A stretch of DNA of 64,000 nt from Maribacter flavus (GTDB lineage: Bacteria > Bacteroidota > Bacteroidia > Flavobacteriales > Flavobacteriaceae), in contig NZ_VUOE01000001.1 in the NCBI RefSeq assembly GCF_008386635.1, positions 992,001 to 1,056,000 of the forward strand. Reading direction: 5' to 3'. Positions 45,372 to 54,774 of the stretch are shown here, piece by piece. Each line of letters opens with the position of its first letter. Within the stretch, counting starts at the first letter, position 1. The position numbers were made by a program, and so were the translations under genes. The notes under the pieces are model-generated. The model searched no databases. It saw nothing but the letters and a program-made list of their open reading frames with translations, and was not told the DNA's origin.

Positions 45372-46619
45372 CTATTTCACCACTAATTGCACCGTCTCCT
45401 TACCCCGCTGTTCCAACAGAACTTCATGCCCATTCACCAAGGATTCGAGTGCTTGGGCGTTAAAATGCCGGATGGTGTAGAGCGAAACATCCTCATGGTG
45501 TACCACCTTGAACTTACTTTTTAATTGCTGTAAAAGATCTTGCAAACCACCAAATTTGTTATCTACACAAACTGAAAAACTAATGGCGGAATTTTGGATC
45601 AGGTCCACCTTGATCTTAAAGTCATGAAATAGCTTGAAAATCTCACTGATGTTGTTCTCCACCATGAAGGAAAAATCCAGTGAGGACAATTTCATGAGTA
45701 CCTGGTTTTTCTTGACTATGAAGCAGGGAACTTTGGGTTCGATGCCCATGCCCTTGCCCACCGTAGTTCCGGGGTCCTTGGGGTTCAAAAATGATTTTAC
45801 ATGTAAGGGTATTTCCTTACGCTGTAACGGCTGCAGGGTCTTTGGATGTATGACCGATGCCCCATAGAAGGCCAGTTCGATCGCCTCTCGATAGGATATA
45901 TTGTTCAACAACTGCGTTTCCTTAAAATATCTAGGATCTGCGTTCAAAACACCGGGCACATCCTTCCAGATGGTCACGGAGTCTGCATTAAGGCAATAGG
46001 CGAGAATGGCAGCGGTATAATCCGACCCCTCCCTTCCCAAAGTGGTCGTGAAGTTGTTGTCGTCACTACCCAAAAAACCTTGGGTGATGTTCAGTACCTT
46101 CTTATCGATATCCGCTACATTGGCCTGGGTCCTTTCCCAGTTTACGGTAGTGTCTCTGTAACTGTTATCGGTCTTGATATAATTGCGCACGTCCAACCAG
46201 TTATTGGCGATACCGACTTTCTCCAAATAGGCACTGATAATGGTGGTAGAAATCAATTCTCCATATCCTACAATTTGGTCATAGACAAAATTGTAATTAG
46301 GGGATTTGTTCCAGACCAAAAATCCGTTGATCTCATCGATCAATACCTTAAAGTCCTTATAAATTTTATGTTGTTTGTTCTCAAACAGATCGTTTATGAT
46401 GCCGTTGTGGTACTCCACAATGTCCGAGATTTTCGAGGGAATGTCCTTCTTGTTCTTAAAATAGGCATTTACCACCTCTTCCATGGCATTGGTGGTCTTT
46501 CCCATGGCGGAAACTACTAACAGCGTGTTTTCATAACCTACTGTCTGCAATACGTTTACTACATTTTTTACCGCTTCCGCATCTTTCACGGAGGCACCTC
46601 CAAACTTAAATACTCTCAT
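45372..46619 (-). CDS. lysC: Aspartate kinase
   Basis: 415 residues. Phosphorylates aspartate in the route to Lys, Met and Thr. N-terminal KFGGASVKDAEAV, GREGSDYTAAILA, and C-terminal ACT region of about 110 residues. It is monofunctional, without a homoserine dehydrogenase domain. Lies 84 bases before the olsF start on the same strand and after the GNAT gene. Confidence 0.92.
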   Translation of the reverse strand: MRVFKFGGASVKDAEAVKNVVNVLQTVGYENTLLVVSAMGKTTNAMEEVVNAYFKNKKDIPSKISDIVEYHNGIINDLFENKQHKIYKDFKVLIDEINGFLVWNKSPNYNFVYDQIVGYGELISTTIISAYLEKVGIANNWLDVRNYIKTDNSYRDTTVNWERTQANVADIDKKVLNITQGFLGSDDNNFTTTLGREGSDYTAAILAYCLNADSVTIWKDVPGVLNADPRYFKETQLLNNISYREAIELAFYGASVIHPKTLQPLQRKEIPLHVKSFLNPKDPGTTVGKGMGIEPKVPCFIVKKNQVLMKLSSLDFSFMVENNISEIFKLFHDFKIKVDLIQNSAISFSVCVDNKFGGLQDLLQQLKSKFKVVHHEDVSLYTIRHFNAQALESLVNGHEVLLEQRGKETVQLVVK

Positions 46620-46642
46620 ACACGAATTACGATTCTAAAATT

Positions 46643-47122
46643 TTAAATGTTCGTCAAATAATTGGCTATTCCTTTTTCATCCAAGTGCACCACGTCCCAA
46701 TCACGCTTCACATCTGCACCTTTGCTTTTATAAAATTCAATAGCAGGTTCGTTCCAATCGAGCACCTCCCAACTTATCCTTTTTACACCCAATTTGTGGC
46801 CATACTTCACTACCTCGTTCAACAAAGCGGTCCCCAGACCACTTCCACGCATTTTCTCCGTGACGATGAGATCCTCCAAGTGGATGATGGGTCCCTTCCA
46901 CGTAGAATATCTGGGGTAGACCAAGGCCATTCCAACGATATCCCCTTCCTGTTCGGCCACGAAACAGTGGAATAACTTATCATCTCCAAAGCCACTCCTT
47001 TCCAGATCGGCCACGGTAACCTCAACCGCATTTTCCTCTTTTTCGAATACGGCAAGCTCCCGGATCAATTCCAACACCTGTATCATATCCTCCCTTCGGG
47101 AAGCTCTAATATTATAATTCAT
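46643..47122 (-). CDS. GNAT-family N-acetyltransferase (diamine acetyltransferase-like)
   Basis: 159 residues. Acetyl-CoA motif in VTEKMRGSGLGTALLNEV, plus SWEVLDWNEPAIEFYKSKGA, the arrangement of spermidine/spermine-type acetyltransferases. Amino acceptor not certain. CAAAGTTA at 47139-47146 reads TAACTTTG on this strand, a TAnnTTTG promoter box just before the gene. Confidence 0.85.
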   Translation of the reverse strand: MNYNIRASRREDMIQVLELIRELAVFEKEENAVEVTVADLERSGFGDDKLFHCFVAEQEGDIVGMALVYPRYSTWKGPIIHLEDLIVTEKMRGSGLGTALLNEVVKYGHKLGVKRISWEVLDWNEPAIEFYKSKGADVKRDWDVVHLDEKGIANYLTNI

Positions 47123-47230
47123 TGTTACAAATAAAACACAAAGTTATAATTTTAAACAAAGAAGTGAAAACCAAACACAAGAGTTTCACAAAATAGGCGT
47201 TATTTGTAGTGAGATCAACCTTTATATCCT

Positions 47231-48241
47231 ATGTCGGCCTTCAGAAAACAAACCTTAGGGGAATTTATCATTGAAAACCAGAAATCTTTCCAATATTCCT
47301 CCGGGGAACTTTCCAAATTGATCAACGCCATTCGTTTGGCCGCCAAGGTGGTAAACCACGAAGTCAACAAGGCGGGGCTAGTAGATATAATCGGCACCGC
47401 GGGCGAGACAAATATACAAGGGGAAAACCAGCAGAAATTGGATGTTTTTGCCAACGAAAAATTCATACAGACCTTAACGAACAGGGAAATCGTATGTGGC
47501 ATTGCTTCTGAGGAAGAGGACAGTTTCATTTCCATAAACAGCAGCGATGATAACCATCAGAATAAATATGTGGTGCTGATAGACCCTTTGGACGGTTCCT
47601 CCAATATAGATGTAAACGTATCTGTAGGTACTATCTTTTCCATTTACAGAAGGGTAACCCCGGTTGGCACTCCGGTAAGTGTTGAAGATTTTCTACAGCC
47701 TGGCAACCAACAAGTGGCGGCAGGTTACGTAATCTATGGAACCTCCACCATGATTGTTTACACAACTGGCGATGGTGTTAACGGATTTACCCTCAACCCA
47801 GCTTTGGGTACCTTTTACCTGTCACACCCCAATATGAAATTTCCAGAAAACGGTACGATTTATTCCGTGAACGAAGGGAATTATGTCCATTTTCATCAAG
47901 GGGTGAAGGACTTTATCAAATATTGCCAGATGGAGGAAGAAGACAGGCCCTACACGTCAAGATACATAGGGTCTTTGGTATCGGATTTTCATCGGAACAT
48001 GATAAAAGGCGGCATTTATATGTACCCTAAAAGTAGCCTTACCGGAAACGGAAAATTAAGACTGCTCTATGAATGCAATCCCATGGCCTTTATTGCAGAG
48101 CAAGCAAACGGAATGGCCATTGGTGGTAAAACGCGGATTCTGGACATACAGCCTACCGAACTGCACCAACGGGTGCCCTTTTTCTGCGGTAGCCGTAAAA
48201 TGGTGGAAAAACTGCAGGAATTCCTCGAAAAGTATCAGTAA
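47231..48241 (+). CDS. fbp: Fructose-1,6-bisphosphatase, class I
   Basis: 336 residues. Removes the 1-phosphate from fructose 1,6-bisphosphate in gluconeogenesis. The metal-binding [13 protein letters not shown] and the C-terminal [15 protein letters not shown] with [15 protein letters not shown] are complete. Divergent from the GNAT gene. Confidence 0.97.
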   Translation: MSAFRKQTLGEFIIENQKSFQYSSGELSKLINAIRLAAKVVNHEVNKAGLVDIIGTAGETNIQGENQQKLDVFANEKFIQTLTNREIVCGIASEEEDSFISINSSDDNHQNKYVVLIDPLDGSSNIDVNVSVGTIFSIYRRVTPVGTPVSVEDFLQPGNQQVAAGYVIYGTSTMIVYTTGDGVNGFTLNPALGTFYLSHPNMKFPENGTIYSVNEGNYVHFHQGVKDFIKYCQMEEEDRPYTSRYIGSLVSDFHRNMIKGGIYMYPKSSLTGNGKLRLLYECNPMAFIAEQANGMAIGGKTRILDIQPTELHQRVPFFCGSRKMVEKLQEFLEKYQ

Positions 48242-48248
48242 ACTACCT

Positions 48249-48265
48249 CGGGGCAAGCCTCGATG
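48249..48265. repeat. REP-like imperfect palindrome
   Basis: GGGGCAAGCC with surrounding CTCG and CTCGAT gives a short imperfect palindrome just after the fbp stop. This resembles repetitive extragenic palindromes, but only one copy is in the window. Confidence 0.3.
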
Positions 48266-48292
48266 TATTAAACCATTTGGCGATGCCAATAA

Positions 48293-48317
48293 AAAAGGGA
48301 GCGATTCGCTCCCTTTT
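48293..48317 (+). terminator. Intrinsic terminator between fbp and TerB gene
   Basis: Stem AAAAGGGAGCG with CGCTCCCTTTT around a three-base loop (ATT). It can serve both convergent genes. Confidence 0.8.
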
Positions 48318-48337
48318 CTGGTCTTAATGTGCGGACC

Positions 48338-48769
48338 TTATCGGTTCATATTTTTTATTTCGTCGATAAAATTATCCTCGTCCACTCCCGCTTGCACCAA
48401 TTTAAGCGCTTTATCCACAACATAGGTCACGTTAACCGGATTAAAGCCCAGTCCAATACCCAAACGCTCAAGCATGGCCACCTGCTTTTCACCTAATTGA
48501 TGGTCCGCATAGACCATTCGGGCCAAGTCGTACAAACGCTCCAATCTTCTATCGTAGCTTGTTGGAGGATTAATATCATGGGTTGCATAATCCTTTAAAA
48601 TTTGCTTGTAATCGCTTTCGGAAATATCCAACCTCCGGGCCAACCGATCCAAGAAAGCCTGTTCTTCAACGGTAATGACACCATCGCTCATGGCAACACG
48701 GACAATGGCCGCAAAATGATCTTGGTTCCTCTTCTGAAAACCACTATCAAAAAAATCTGAAATTGACAT
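48338..48769 (-). CDS. TerB-family protein
   Basis: 143 residues, all-helical TerB domain with the acidic MSDGVITVEEQAFLDRL and a second DHQLGEKQVAMLERLG segment that may bind divalent cations. TerB proteins occur in tellurite resistance but also singly; no other ter gene is near. A TATATTTG promoter box (complement of 48786-48793) lies just upstream. Confidence 0.85.
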   Translation of the reverse strand: MSISDFFDSGFQKRNQDHFAAIVRVAMSDGVITVEEQAFLDRLARRLDISESDYKQILKDYATHDINPPTSYDRRLERLYDLARMVYADHQLGEKQVAMLERLGIGLGFNPVNVTYVVDKALKLVQAGVDEDNFIDEIKNMNR

Positions 48770-49006
48770 GTTGTATTCTTTTGGGCAAATATAATTTTTT
48801 TACAGGTCATAGTTTATATCCCGTCCAACTTTGTTTCTACGCAAATTTGTACCTTCACGATGCTATGAAATGAGCCATAACAAGTCCTGATACCCACCTT
48901 GATGGTTATTGGCGAAATCAAAGATTAATGAACACATTTTGAAAATACAATAAACAGCGATGTGAATAATTACATCTGACCATTTAATACCATTAAATAT
49001 AAACAG
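48770..49006. promoter_or_regulatory. Divergent region between TerB and exonuclease genes
   Basis: 237 bases with no ORF worth calling. It holds the TerB promoter box mentioned in that entry; nothing definite was seen for the exonuclease gene. Confidence 0.3.
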
Positions 49007-50029
49007 ATGAAATCACCCCTTTTAGAATTTACCGATAAAGGTATCTATTGTGAAAAAGCGGACGTCTTCCTAGATCCATGGAAGCCTGTTAAAAAGGCCA
49101 TTATCACCCATGGCCATGCAGATCACAGTCGCTGGGGAAATAAAGAGTATATCACCCATCACAGGAACATTCCCATTATTTCACATCGGTTGGGGGATAT
49201 TAAGACCACAGGATTTGAATGGGGCGAAACCTTCATCATAAACAACGTTAAATTCAGTCTACATCCTGCGGGACATATCATTGGGGCCTCGCAAGTAAGG
49301 GTAGAACATAAAGGAGAGGTTTGGGTATTTACCGGGGATTACAAAACGGAGGATGATGGAATATCCAACCCTTATGAGCCGGTAAAATGCCATACGTTTA
49401 TTACCGAATGTACCTTTGGACTACCCGCCTTTAAATGGTTGCCCCAAAAAGAAGTGTTAGCGGACATCAACGATTGGTGGCTGGAGAACAAAAAAGAAGG
49501 TAAGACCTCCATCCTATTTGGTTACAGTCTTGGAAAGGCACAGCGATTGTTAAAGTATTTGGATACCGATATTGGTACTATTTACACCCACGGGGCCATA
49601 GAAAATATGACGGAAGTCCTACGGCCGTTGGTCTCCTTCCCTCCCACCAAATTGGTCACCAAAGAAACCACCAAAAAGGAACTTTTGGGAAACATCGTTT
49701 TGGCCCCTCCCAGTGCCCATGGGAGCTCTTGGATTAGGAAGATGGTACCTTATGTTACGGCATCGGCCAGTGGTTGGATGACCTTTCGGGGCGCCCGACG
49801 CAGACGTGCCATTGACAAAGGTTTTGTCCTAAGCGATCATTGTGATTGGCAAGGCTTACTTTCCAGTATTGAAGCTACTGGTGCAGAAAAGGTCATTTGT
49901 ACGCATGGCTATAGCGATATTTTTTCCCGATACCTTAGGGAACAAGGATATGATGCCCGTACGGAAGCTACCCAATACGAAGGCGAACAGGGCGAGATGG
50001 AAACCTCAAAATCGGTATCCGAATCATGA
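49007..50029 (+). CDS. Ligase-associated DNA exonuclease (MBL/beta-CASP-type)
   Basis: 340 residues. Metallo-beta-lactamase fold with THGHADHSRWG (HxHxDH metal motif), GHIIGASQVRVE, TGDYKTEDDG and the late HCDWQGLL. It is the partner exonuclease found beside Lhr-type helicases and ATP-dependent ligases. First gene of the repair cluster; its stop overlaps the ligase start by four bases (ATGA). Confidence 0.92.
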   Translation: MKSPLLEFTDKGIYCEKADVFLDPWKPVKKAIITHGHADHSRWGNKEYITHHRNIPIISHRLGDIKTTGFEWGETFIINNVKFSLHPAGHIIGASQVRVEHKGEVWVFTGDYKTEDDGISNPYEPVKCHTFITECTFGLPAFKWLPQKEVLADINDWWLENKKEGKTSILFGYSLGKAQRLLKYLDTDIGTIYTHGAIENMTEVLRPLVSFPPTKLVTKETTKKELLGNIVLAPPSAHGSSWIRKMVPYVTASASGWMTFRGARRRRAIDKGFVLSDHCDWQGLLSSIEATGAEKVICTHGYSDIFSRYLREQGYDARTEATQYEGEQGEMETSKSVSES

Positions 50030-51714
50030 AACGATTTGCGCAACTCATCAAGACGCTGGATAGCACCAACAAGACCACCGTGAAGGTTGATGCGCTCACC
50101 CAATACTTTTTGGAGGCAGGTGACACCGATAAAGTTTGGACCATCGCCATCCTATCGCACCGCAGGCCTCCCAGACCCGTGAACACGACACTTTTAAGGG
50201 AATGGGCATCGGAACTTGCGAACATCCCCTTATGGCTTTTTGAGGAGAGCTACCATATTGTTGGCGACTTGGCCGAAACCATCGCTTTGGTAGTGCCTTC
50301 ATTAAAATCGTCCACAGAGAAAACCCTCACCCAATTTTTGGAGGAGATGATCGCGCTCAAAAAGAAATCGGACCATGACAAAAAGCAATATCTTTTTGAA
50401 AATTGGAAGGAACTGGATTATTACGAACGGTTCGTTTTCACCAAATTGATAACAGGCGGCTTTCGCATTGGAGTGAGTCAGAAATTGATGACAAGGGCAC
50501 TCTCCAAGGCCACTGAAATTGACGAGGACATTCTCGCCTATAAGTTAATGGGGAATTGGGACCCCAATACAATTTCCTTTCAGCAACTGGTTTTGGAAGA
50601 GCACAAATCCGACTACCTATCCAAACCCTATCCCTTTTATTTGGCCTATGCGCTGGAAGAAGTCCCGGAAAGTTTGGGCGATGTTAACGAATGGTCCATG
50701 GAACACAAATGGGACGGTATACGTTCACAGGTCATCCTAAGAAATGATGAAATCTTTGTCTGGAGCCGGGGCGAGGAACTGGTTACAGACAAGTACCCGG
50801 AATTTGAACAGTTTATCAGTTTTATTCCCAATGGAACGGTCATCGATGGCGAAATATTACCCTACCCAAAAGGACAAATAGGGACCTTTAACGACTTGCA
50901 AAAACGAATCGGGAGGAAATCGGTTTCAAAATCCCTCCTCACAAAAGTTCCCGTCATTCTTAAAGCATATGATTTATTGGAATGGCAGGGAACGGATATC
51001 CGGCAGAAACCTTTTTCCGAACGCAGACAATTGTTGGAAGCTCTGTTTGAAACCGTGGCTACGACTACGCTCAGCCACCAGAAATCAAAAACTACAGAGC
51101 AAAGTGAAAGTGGGGGCACTCAACGAAATCGAAGTGATTTGCCCCTACAACTCTCGGAAACCATGCAGTTTGATTCCTGGCAGGAGGTTGCCAAAGAAAG
51201 GGAGCTTTCCAGAGAAAAACACAGTGAAGGCCTCATGCTCAAAAAACTCGACTCACCGTACCTCGTAGGCCGAAAAAAAGGGGATTGGTGGAAATGGAAG
51301 GTGGATCCATTGACCATTGATGCCGTGCTTACCTATGCCATGCGAGGGCACGGGCGCAGAAGCAATTTGTTTACCGATTACACTTTCGCCCTATGGGACG
51401 AAAATGAGAACGGGGAACGGGAACTGGTGACCTTTGCGAAAGCGTACTCCGGACTCACCGATGCCGAATTTAGAACATTGGATGCATGGATCAAGAAAAA
51501 CACATTGGAACGTTTTGGCCCGGTACGAAGTGTGACCCCACATCATGTGTTTGAAATTGCCTTTGAAGGAATCGCCCTGTCCAATAGGCACAAAAGTGGC
51601 GTTGCTACCCGTTTTCCCCGTATGCTACGATGGCGACAGGATAAAAACATTCATGAAGCGAATAGTTTGGGTGATTTGAAAGCACTCATTCCGAATTCCG
51701 CCAAAGCGGAATGA
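50026..51714 (+). CDS. ATP-dependent DNA ligase of the exonuclease-ligase-helicase cluster
   Basis: 562 residues. N-terminal DNA-binding domain (1-205), adenylation domain with the AMP-accepting Lys228 in HKWDGIR, EGLMLKK motif IV-V, and an OB-fold end. Seals nicks, coupled to the exonuclease before it. Two oddities: residues about 346-378 form a Ser/Thr/Gln-rich insert whose DNA (51055-51078) is a GTGGCT/AGCCAC palindrome, and the last residues (NSAKAE) are encoded by another palindrome (51695-51712). Both look like repeat elements taken into the reading frame. Confidence 0.92.
   Translation: MKRFAQLIKTLDSTNKTTVKVDALTQYFLEAGDTDKVWTIAILSHRRPPRPVNTTLLREWASELANIPLWLFEESYHIVGDLAETIALVVPSLKSSTEKTLTQFLEEMIALKKKSDHDKKQYLFENWKELDYYERFVFTKLITGGFRIGVSQKLMTRALSKATEIDEDILAYKLMGNWDPNTISFQQLVLEEHKSDYLSKPYPFYLAYALEEVPESLGDVNEWSMEHKWDGIRSQVILRNDEIFVWSRGEELVTDKYPEFEQFISFIPNGTVIDGEILPYPKGQIGTFNDLQKRIGRKSVSKSLLTKVPVILKAYDLLEWQGTDIRQKPFSERRQLLEALFETVATTTLSHQKSKTTEQSESGGTQRNRSDLPLQLSETMQFDSWQEVAKERELSREKHSEGLMLKKLDSPYLVGRKKGDWWKWKVDPLTIDAVLTYAMRGHGRRSNLFTDYTFALWDENENGERELVTFAKAYSGLTDAEFRTLDAWIKKNTLERFGPVRSVTPHHVFEIAFEGIALSNRHKSGVATRFPRMLRWRQDKNIHEANSLGDLKALIPNSAKAE
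51055..51078. repeat. Palindromic repeat inside the ligase gene
   Basis: GTGGCT (51055-51060) and AGCCAC (51073-51078) are complementary around CGACTACGCTC, resembling palindromic repeats of flavobacterial intergenic DNA. It lies in frame within the ligase coding sequence. Confidence 0.4.
51695..51712. repeat. Perfect hairpin at the ligase stop codon
   Basis: ATTCCGC and GCGGAAT pair around a CAAA loop; the second arm runs into the TGA stop. No T-run follows, so it is more likely a repeat element than a terminator. Confidence 0.45.
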
Positions 51715-51785
51715 AGGAATCTCTCAATAAAAAACCACTTAACTAAAATGAAGAACAAAGCTAAAGCAAATAAGAACCGACTTGA

Positions 51786-51812
51786 AACAGATTGCTTCGC
51801 TGAGCTTGTAAT
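51786..51812 (+). repeat. Repeat copy 1 before GIY-YIG gene
   Basis: AACAGATTGCTTCGCTGAGC continuing to TTGTAAT, ending a few bases before the GIY-YIG ATG. It matches copy 2 at 52183-52209 with about four differences. Confidence 0.6.
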
Positions 51813-51818
51813 TGTTAT

Positions 51819-52127
51819 ATGAAAGGATATTGCTACATTTTAACAAACAAGAACAAAACGGTACTTTACGTAGGAGCTACCAACAACTTGAAAAGGCGAA
51901 TCAGAGATCATAAAGAAGGAAAGTATCCCAATGCGTTTACAAAAAGATACAATTGCGATAAACTCGTTTATTTTGAGGAATTTGAAGATGTAAAAGATGC
52001 CTTTGAAAGGGAGCAGCAATTAAAAGCAGGCAATCGGAAGCGGAAGGAAGAATCCATTAATTCCAAGAACCCAGAATGGAAAGATTTGTCAGAAGACTGG
52101 TTTGATAGGGAAGTGGATTCTGAATAA
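51819..52127 (+). CDS. GIY-YIG nuclease-family protein
   Basis: 102 residues, one GIY-YIG domain: CYILTNKNKTVLYVGATNN (variant of GIY and YIG motifs), NLKRRIRDHK with the catalytic Arg, and FEREQQLKAGNRKRKE with the catalytic Glu, as in the UvrC-like/YhbQ subgroup. A single-strand or structure-specific nuclease is expected. It is inserted between ligase and helicase and bounded by two repeat copies, which suggests late arrival. A 24-codon ORF (51748-51822) ends on its ATG (ATGA), but I see no support for it as a gene. Confidence 0.9.
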   Translation: MKGYCYILTNKNKTVLYVGATNNLKRRIRDHKEGKYPNAFTKRYNCDKLVYFEEFEDVKDAFEREQQLKAGNRKRKEESINSKNPEWKDLSEDWFDREVDSE

Positions 52128-52182
52128 CTTTTACCTTATATTGAACGGATTGCTTCGTTCCAAATTAAATTTAGAATACTTC

Positions 52183-52209
52183 AACAGATTACTTCGCTGC
52201 GCTCGTAAT
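52183..52209 (+). repeat. Repeat copy 2 before helicase gene
   Basis: AACAGATTACTTCGCTGCGC continuing to TCGTAAT, ending at the helicase ATG. A partial third copy, GGATTGCTTCGTTC, is at 52147-52160. Confidence 0.6.
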
Positions 52210-54675
52210 ATGAACCGACAACAACTTTTTGAAATCGCAAATTCTTGGTTCACCAATCAGGACTGGAAACCCTTCCCCTTTCAAAAGGACACCTGGAAAG
52301 CATTTCTTCAGGGCAAAAACGGACTCTTGAACGCCCCTACCGGAAGTGGCAAGACGTATGCCCTATGGTTTCCCATAGTTCTTAATTACATCAAACAAAA
52401 TCCAAATTATAAGACTAAGCATAAAAAAGGGCTCAAGGCCATTTGGATTACCCCATTAAGAGCATTATCCCAAGAAATTAAGCAATCGGCCGAGCGTGTT
52501 GTTACCGATTTGGAAACCCAAATGACCGTGGGAATTCGCTCTGGGGACACCACTACCAAAACTAGGGCAGCGCAAAAAAAACAAATGCCCGATTTACTGA
52601 TTACCACCCCGGAAAGCCTGCAGCTCCTTTTGGCCACAAAAGGCTATGACAAAATATTCAAGGACTGCCAGGCCATAGTGGTGGATGAGTGGCATGAAAT
52701 TTTGGGAACCAAACGGGGCGTACAAATGGAACTGGCCCTGTCCCGACTCAAATCGATTTGCAAAAAACTTCGTATTTGGGGCATTTCGGCTACTATAGGG
52801 AATATGGAACAGGCCCGCGAAGTTTTGTTGGGCCCTGCCTCCAAAGCCTTGGAAAATTCGGTCTTGATCAAGGCAAACCTCAACAAAAAAATAACGGTCA
52901 AAAGTATCATTCCCAATAAAATGGAGACCTTCCCATGGCGGGGACACCTTGGACTCCATTTGTTGGAGTATGTAGTCCCCATCATCAAGAACAGCAGGAC
53001 TACCCTACTCTTTACCAATACCCGAAGCCAATGCGAAATTTGGTTTCAAAAGATTCTGGAAAAACACCCGGAGTTTGCCGGTGAAATAGCCATGCACCAT
53101 GGGAGTATCAACAAGGAAACACGTATTTGGGTAGAGAACGCCATCCGAAACGAAAGCCTTAAAGCGGTGGTATGTACCTCCAGCTTGGACCTTGGGGTTG
53201 ATTTCGCCCCCGTGGAAACCGTGGTCCAGATTGGCGGGCCCAAAGGGGTTGCCCGCTTTCTACAACGCGCGGGAAGAAGTGGCCACAGACCGGGGAAGGA
53301 AAGCGTTATCTATTTTTTGCCCACCCATGCGATTGAACTCATAGAGGCTTCGGCATTGCAAAAGGCCGTGAAACACAATACCGTTGAGGACCGTATTCCC
53401 TACCTGAATAGTTACGATGTCCTATTGCAATATTTGACCACCTTGGCCATTTCCGATGGGTTTTATCCAAATAAGATTTTCAAGGAAGTATCGGAAACCT
53501 TTTGCTATCAGGCAATGAGCGAGGATTATTGGCAATGGCTTTTGAACTTTTTGGTCATGGGAAGCCAAAGCTTGCAATCCTATGATGAGTATAAAAAAGT
53601 GGAAATTGAGGAGGACGGCAAATTCAAGGTGAACAACAGGGGCGTAGCCATGCGACACCGATTTCAAATCGGGACCATCGTTGGCGATGTGAACCTTACC
53701 GTGAAATATCAAAAGGGTGGCTATATAGGTACTATTGAGGAATACTTCGTATCAAAACTCAATAAGGGCGATGTCTTCACGTTTGCTGGCAGGAATCTGG
53801 AATTCATTAGAATAAAGGATATGCAGGTGCATGTAAAAAATTCCAAGAAAAAAACAAGCAAGGTCTCTAGTTGGATGGGCAGTAGGTTGACGCTCTCCGC
53901 CCAGATGTCGGAATTACTTCGGAACGAATTGTACAGTTCCGGTGAAGCGATGGAAAACCAATCGGTGGAAATCCGATCCCTGGCCCACATTTTTGAACGA
54001 CAGCGCAGGGAAAGCATCGTGCCCCAACCCGATGAATTCCTCATTGAAACCTTTAAAAGTAGGGATGGTCACCATGCGGTTTTCTACCCTTTTGAAGGAC
54101 GTTTCGTCCATGAAGCCATGGGAAGTCTTCTGGGATATCGCATCAGTCTGCTATCCCCCATTACCTTTTCCCTCGCCTTTAACGATTATGGTTTTGAATT
54201 GCTTTCGGACAAACCGATTGATATGCAACAGGTTTTGGACAACAACCTTTTTACGACCGATTTTCTTTTGGACGACCTACAGAAAAGTTTGAACGCCACC
54301 GAAATGGCACGACGAAAGTTCAGGGACATCGCGATCATTAGCGGGATGGTCTTTACCGGCTACCCAAACAAAGGCATCAAAATGAAGCACTTACAAAGTA
54401 ATTCGCAACTCTTGTTCGAAGTTTTTAGGGATTACGAACCGGACAATCTGCTCTTTCAACAGGCCTTTACGGAAACCTTTGAACATCAGCTGGAAGAAGG
54501 TCGATTGCGACTTTCCATGGAACGTATAGCGACACAAAAAATCATATGGAAACAGTGTGAAAAGCCAACGCCCTTTGCCTTCCCCTTAATCACCGACCGA
54601 TTAAGCCGTGAGCGACTTTCCAGTGAAAAGTTGGAGGACCGTATCCGCAGAATGGCGGCCCTATTGATGAAGTAA
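52210..54675 (+). CDS. Ligase-associated DEXH-box helicase (Lhr-like)
   Basis: 821 residues from the ATG at 52210; the frame is open back into the GIY-YIG gene, but those residues come from repeat DNA. Walker A NAPTGSGKT (Lys48), DEWH box (159-162), motif III SATIG, helicase C domain with QRAGRSGHRPG, then an Lhr winged-helix/DUF region. ATP-driven 3'-5' DNA unwinding in repair together with the ligase and exonuclease. Cytoplasmic. Confidence 0.94.
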   Translation: MNRQQLFEIANSWFTNQDWKPFPFQKDTWKAFLQGKNGLLNAPTGSGKTYALWFPIVLNYIKQNPNYKTKHKKGLKAIWITPLRALSQEIKQSAERVVTDLETQMTVGIRSGDTTTKTRAAQKKQMPDLLITTPESLQLLLATKGYDKIFKDCQAIVVDEWHEILGTKRGVQMELALSRLKSICKKLRIWGISATIGNMEQAREVLLGPASKALENSVLIKANLNKKITVKSIIPNKMETFPWRGHLGLHLLEYVVPIIKNSRTTLLFTNTRSQCEIWFQKILEKHPEFAGEIAMHHGSINKETRIWVENAIRNESLKAVVCTSSLDLGVDFAPVETVVQIGGPKGVARFLQRAGRSGHRPGKESVIYFLPTHAIELIEASALQKAVKHNTVEDRIPYLNSYDVLLQYLTTLAISDGFYPNKIFKEVSETFCYQAMSEDYWQWLLNFLVMGSQSLQSYDEYKKVEIEEDGKFKVNNRGVAMRHRFQIGTIVGDVNLTVKYQKGGYIGTIEEYFVSKLNKGDVFTFAGRNLEFIRIKDMQVHVKNSKKKTSKVSSWMGSRLTLSAQMSELLRNELYSSGEAMENQSVEIRSLAHIFERQRRESIVPQPDEFLIETFKSRDGHHAVFYPFEGRFVHEAMGSLLGYRISLLSPITFSLAFNDYGFELLSDKPIDMQQVLDNNLFTTDFLLDDLQKSLNATEMARRKFRDIAIISGMVFTGYPNKGIKMKHLQSNSQLLFEVFRDYEPDNLLFQQAFTETFEHQLEEGRLRLSMERIATQKIIWKQCEKPTPFAFPLITDRLSRERLSSEKLEDRIRRMAALLMK

Positions 54676-54774
54676 GACCATTAGCCCCCAGAGGTGGAAT
54701 CCTTATTTAAACTAGTCCTTTACAGATACATTTACATTTCAATAAATCAAACCCAGATTTGTATTTTTACCCGC

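Noticed and set aside
45846..46520. 224-residue plus-strand ORF over aspartate kinase
   Set aside because: Antisense to a complete, recognised enzyme, with no start signal or family match.
48338..48769. Tellurite resistance operon
   Set aside because: Only a single TerB domain is present, with no terA, terC, terD or terZ homologue around it.
51748..51822. 24-codon leader ORF overlapping the GIY-YIG start
   Set aside because: Half of it is repeat DNA and the peptide has no recognisable feature; the ATGA overlap may be chance.
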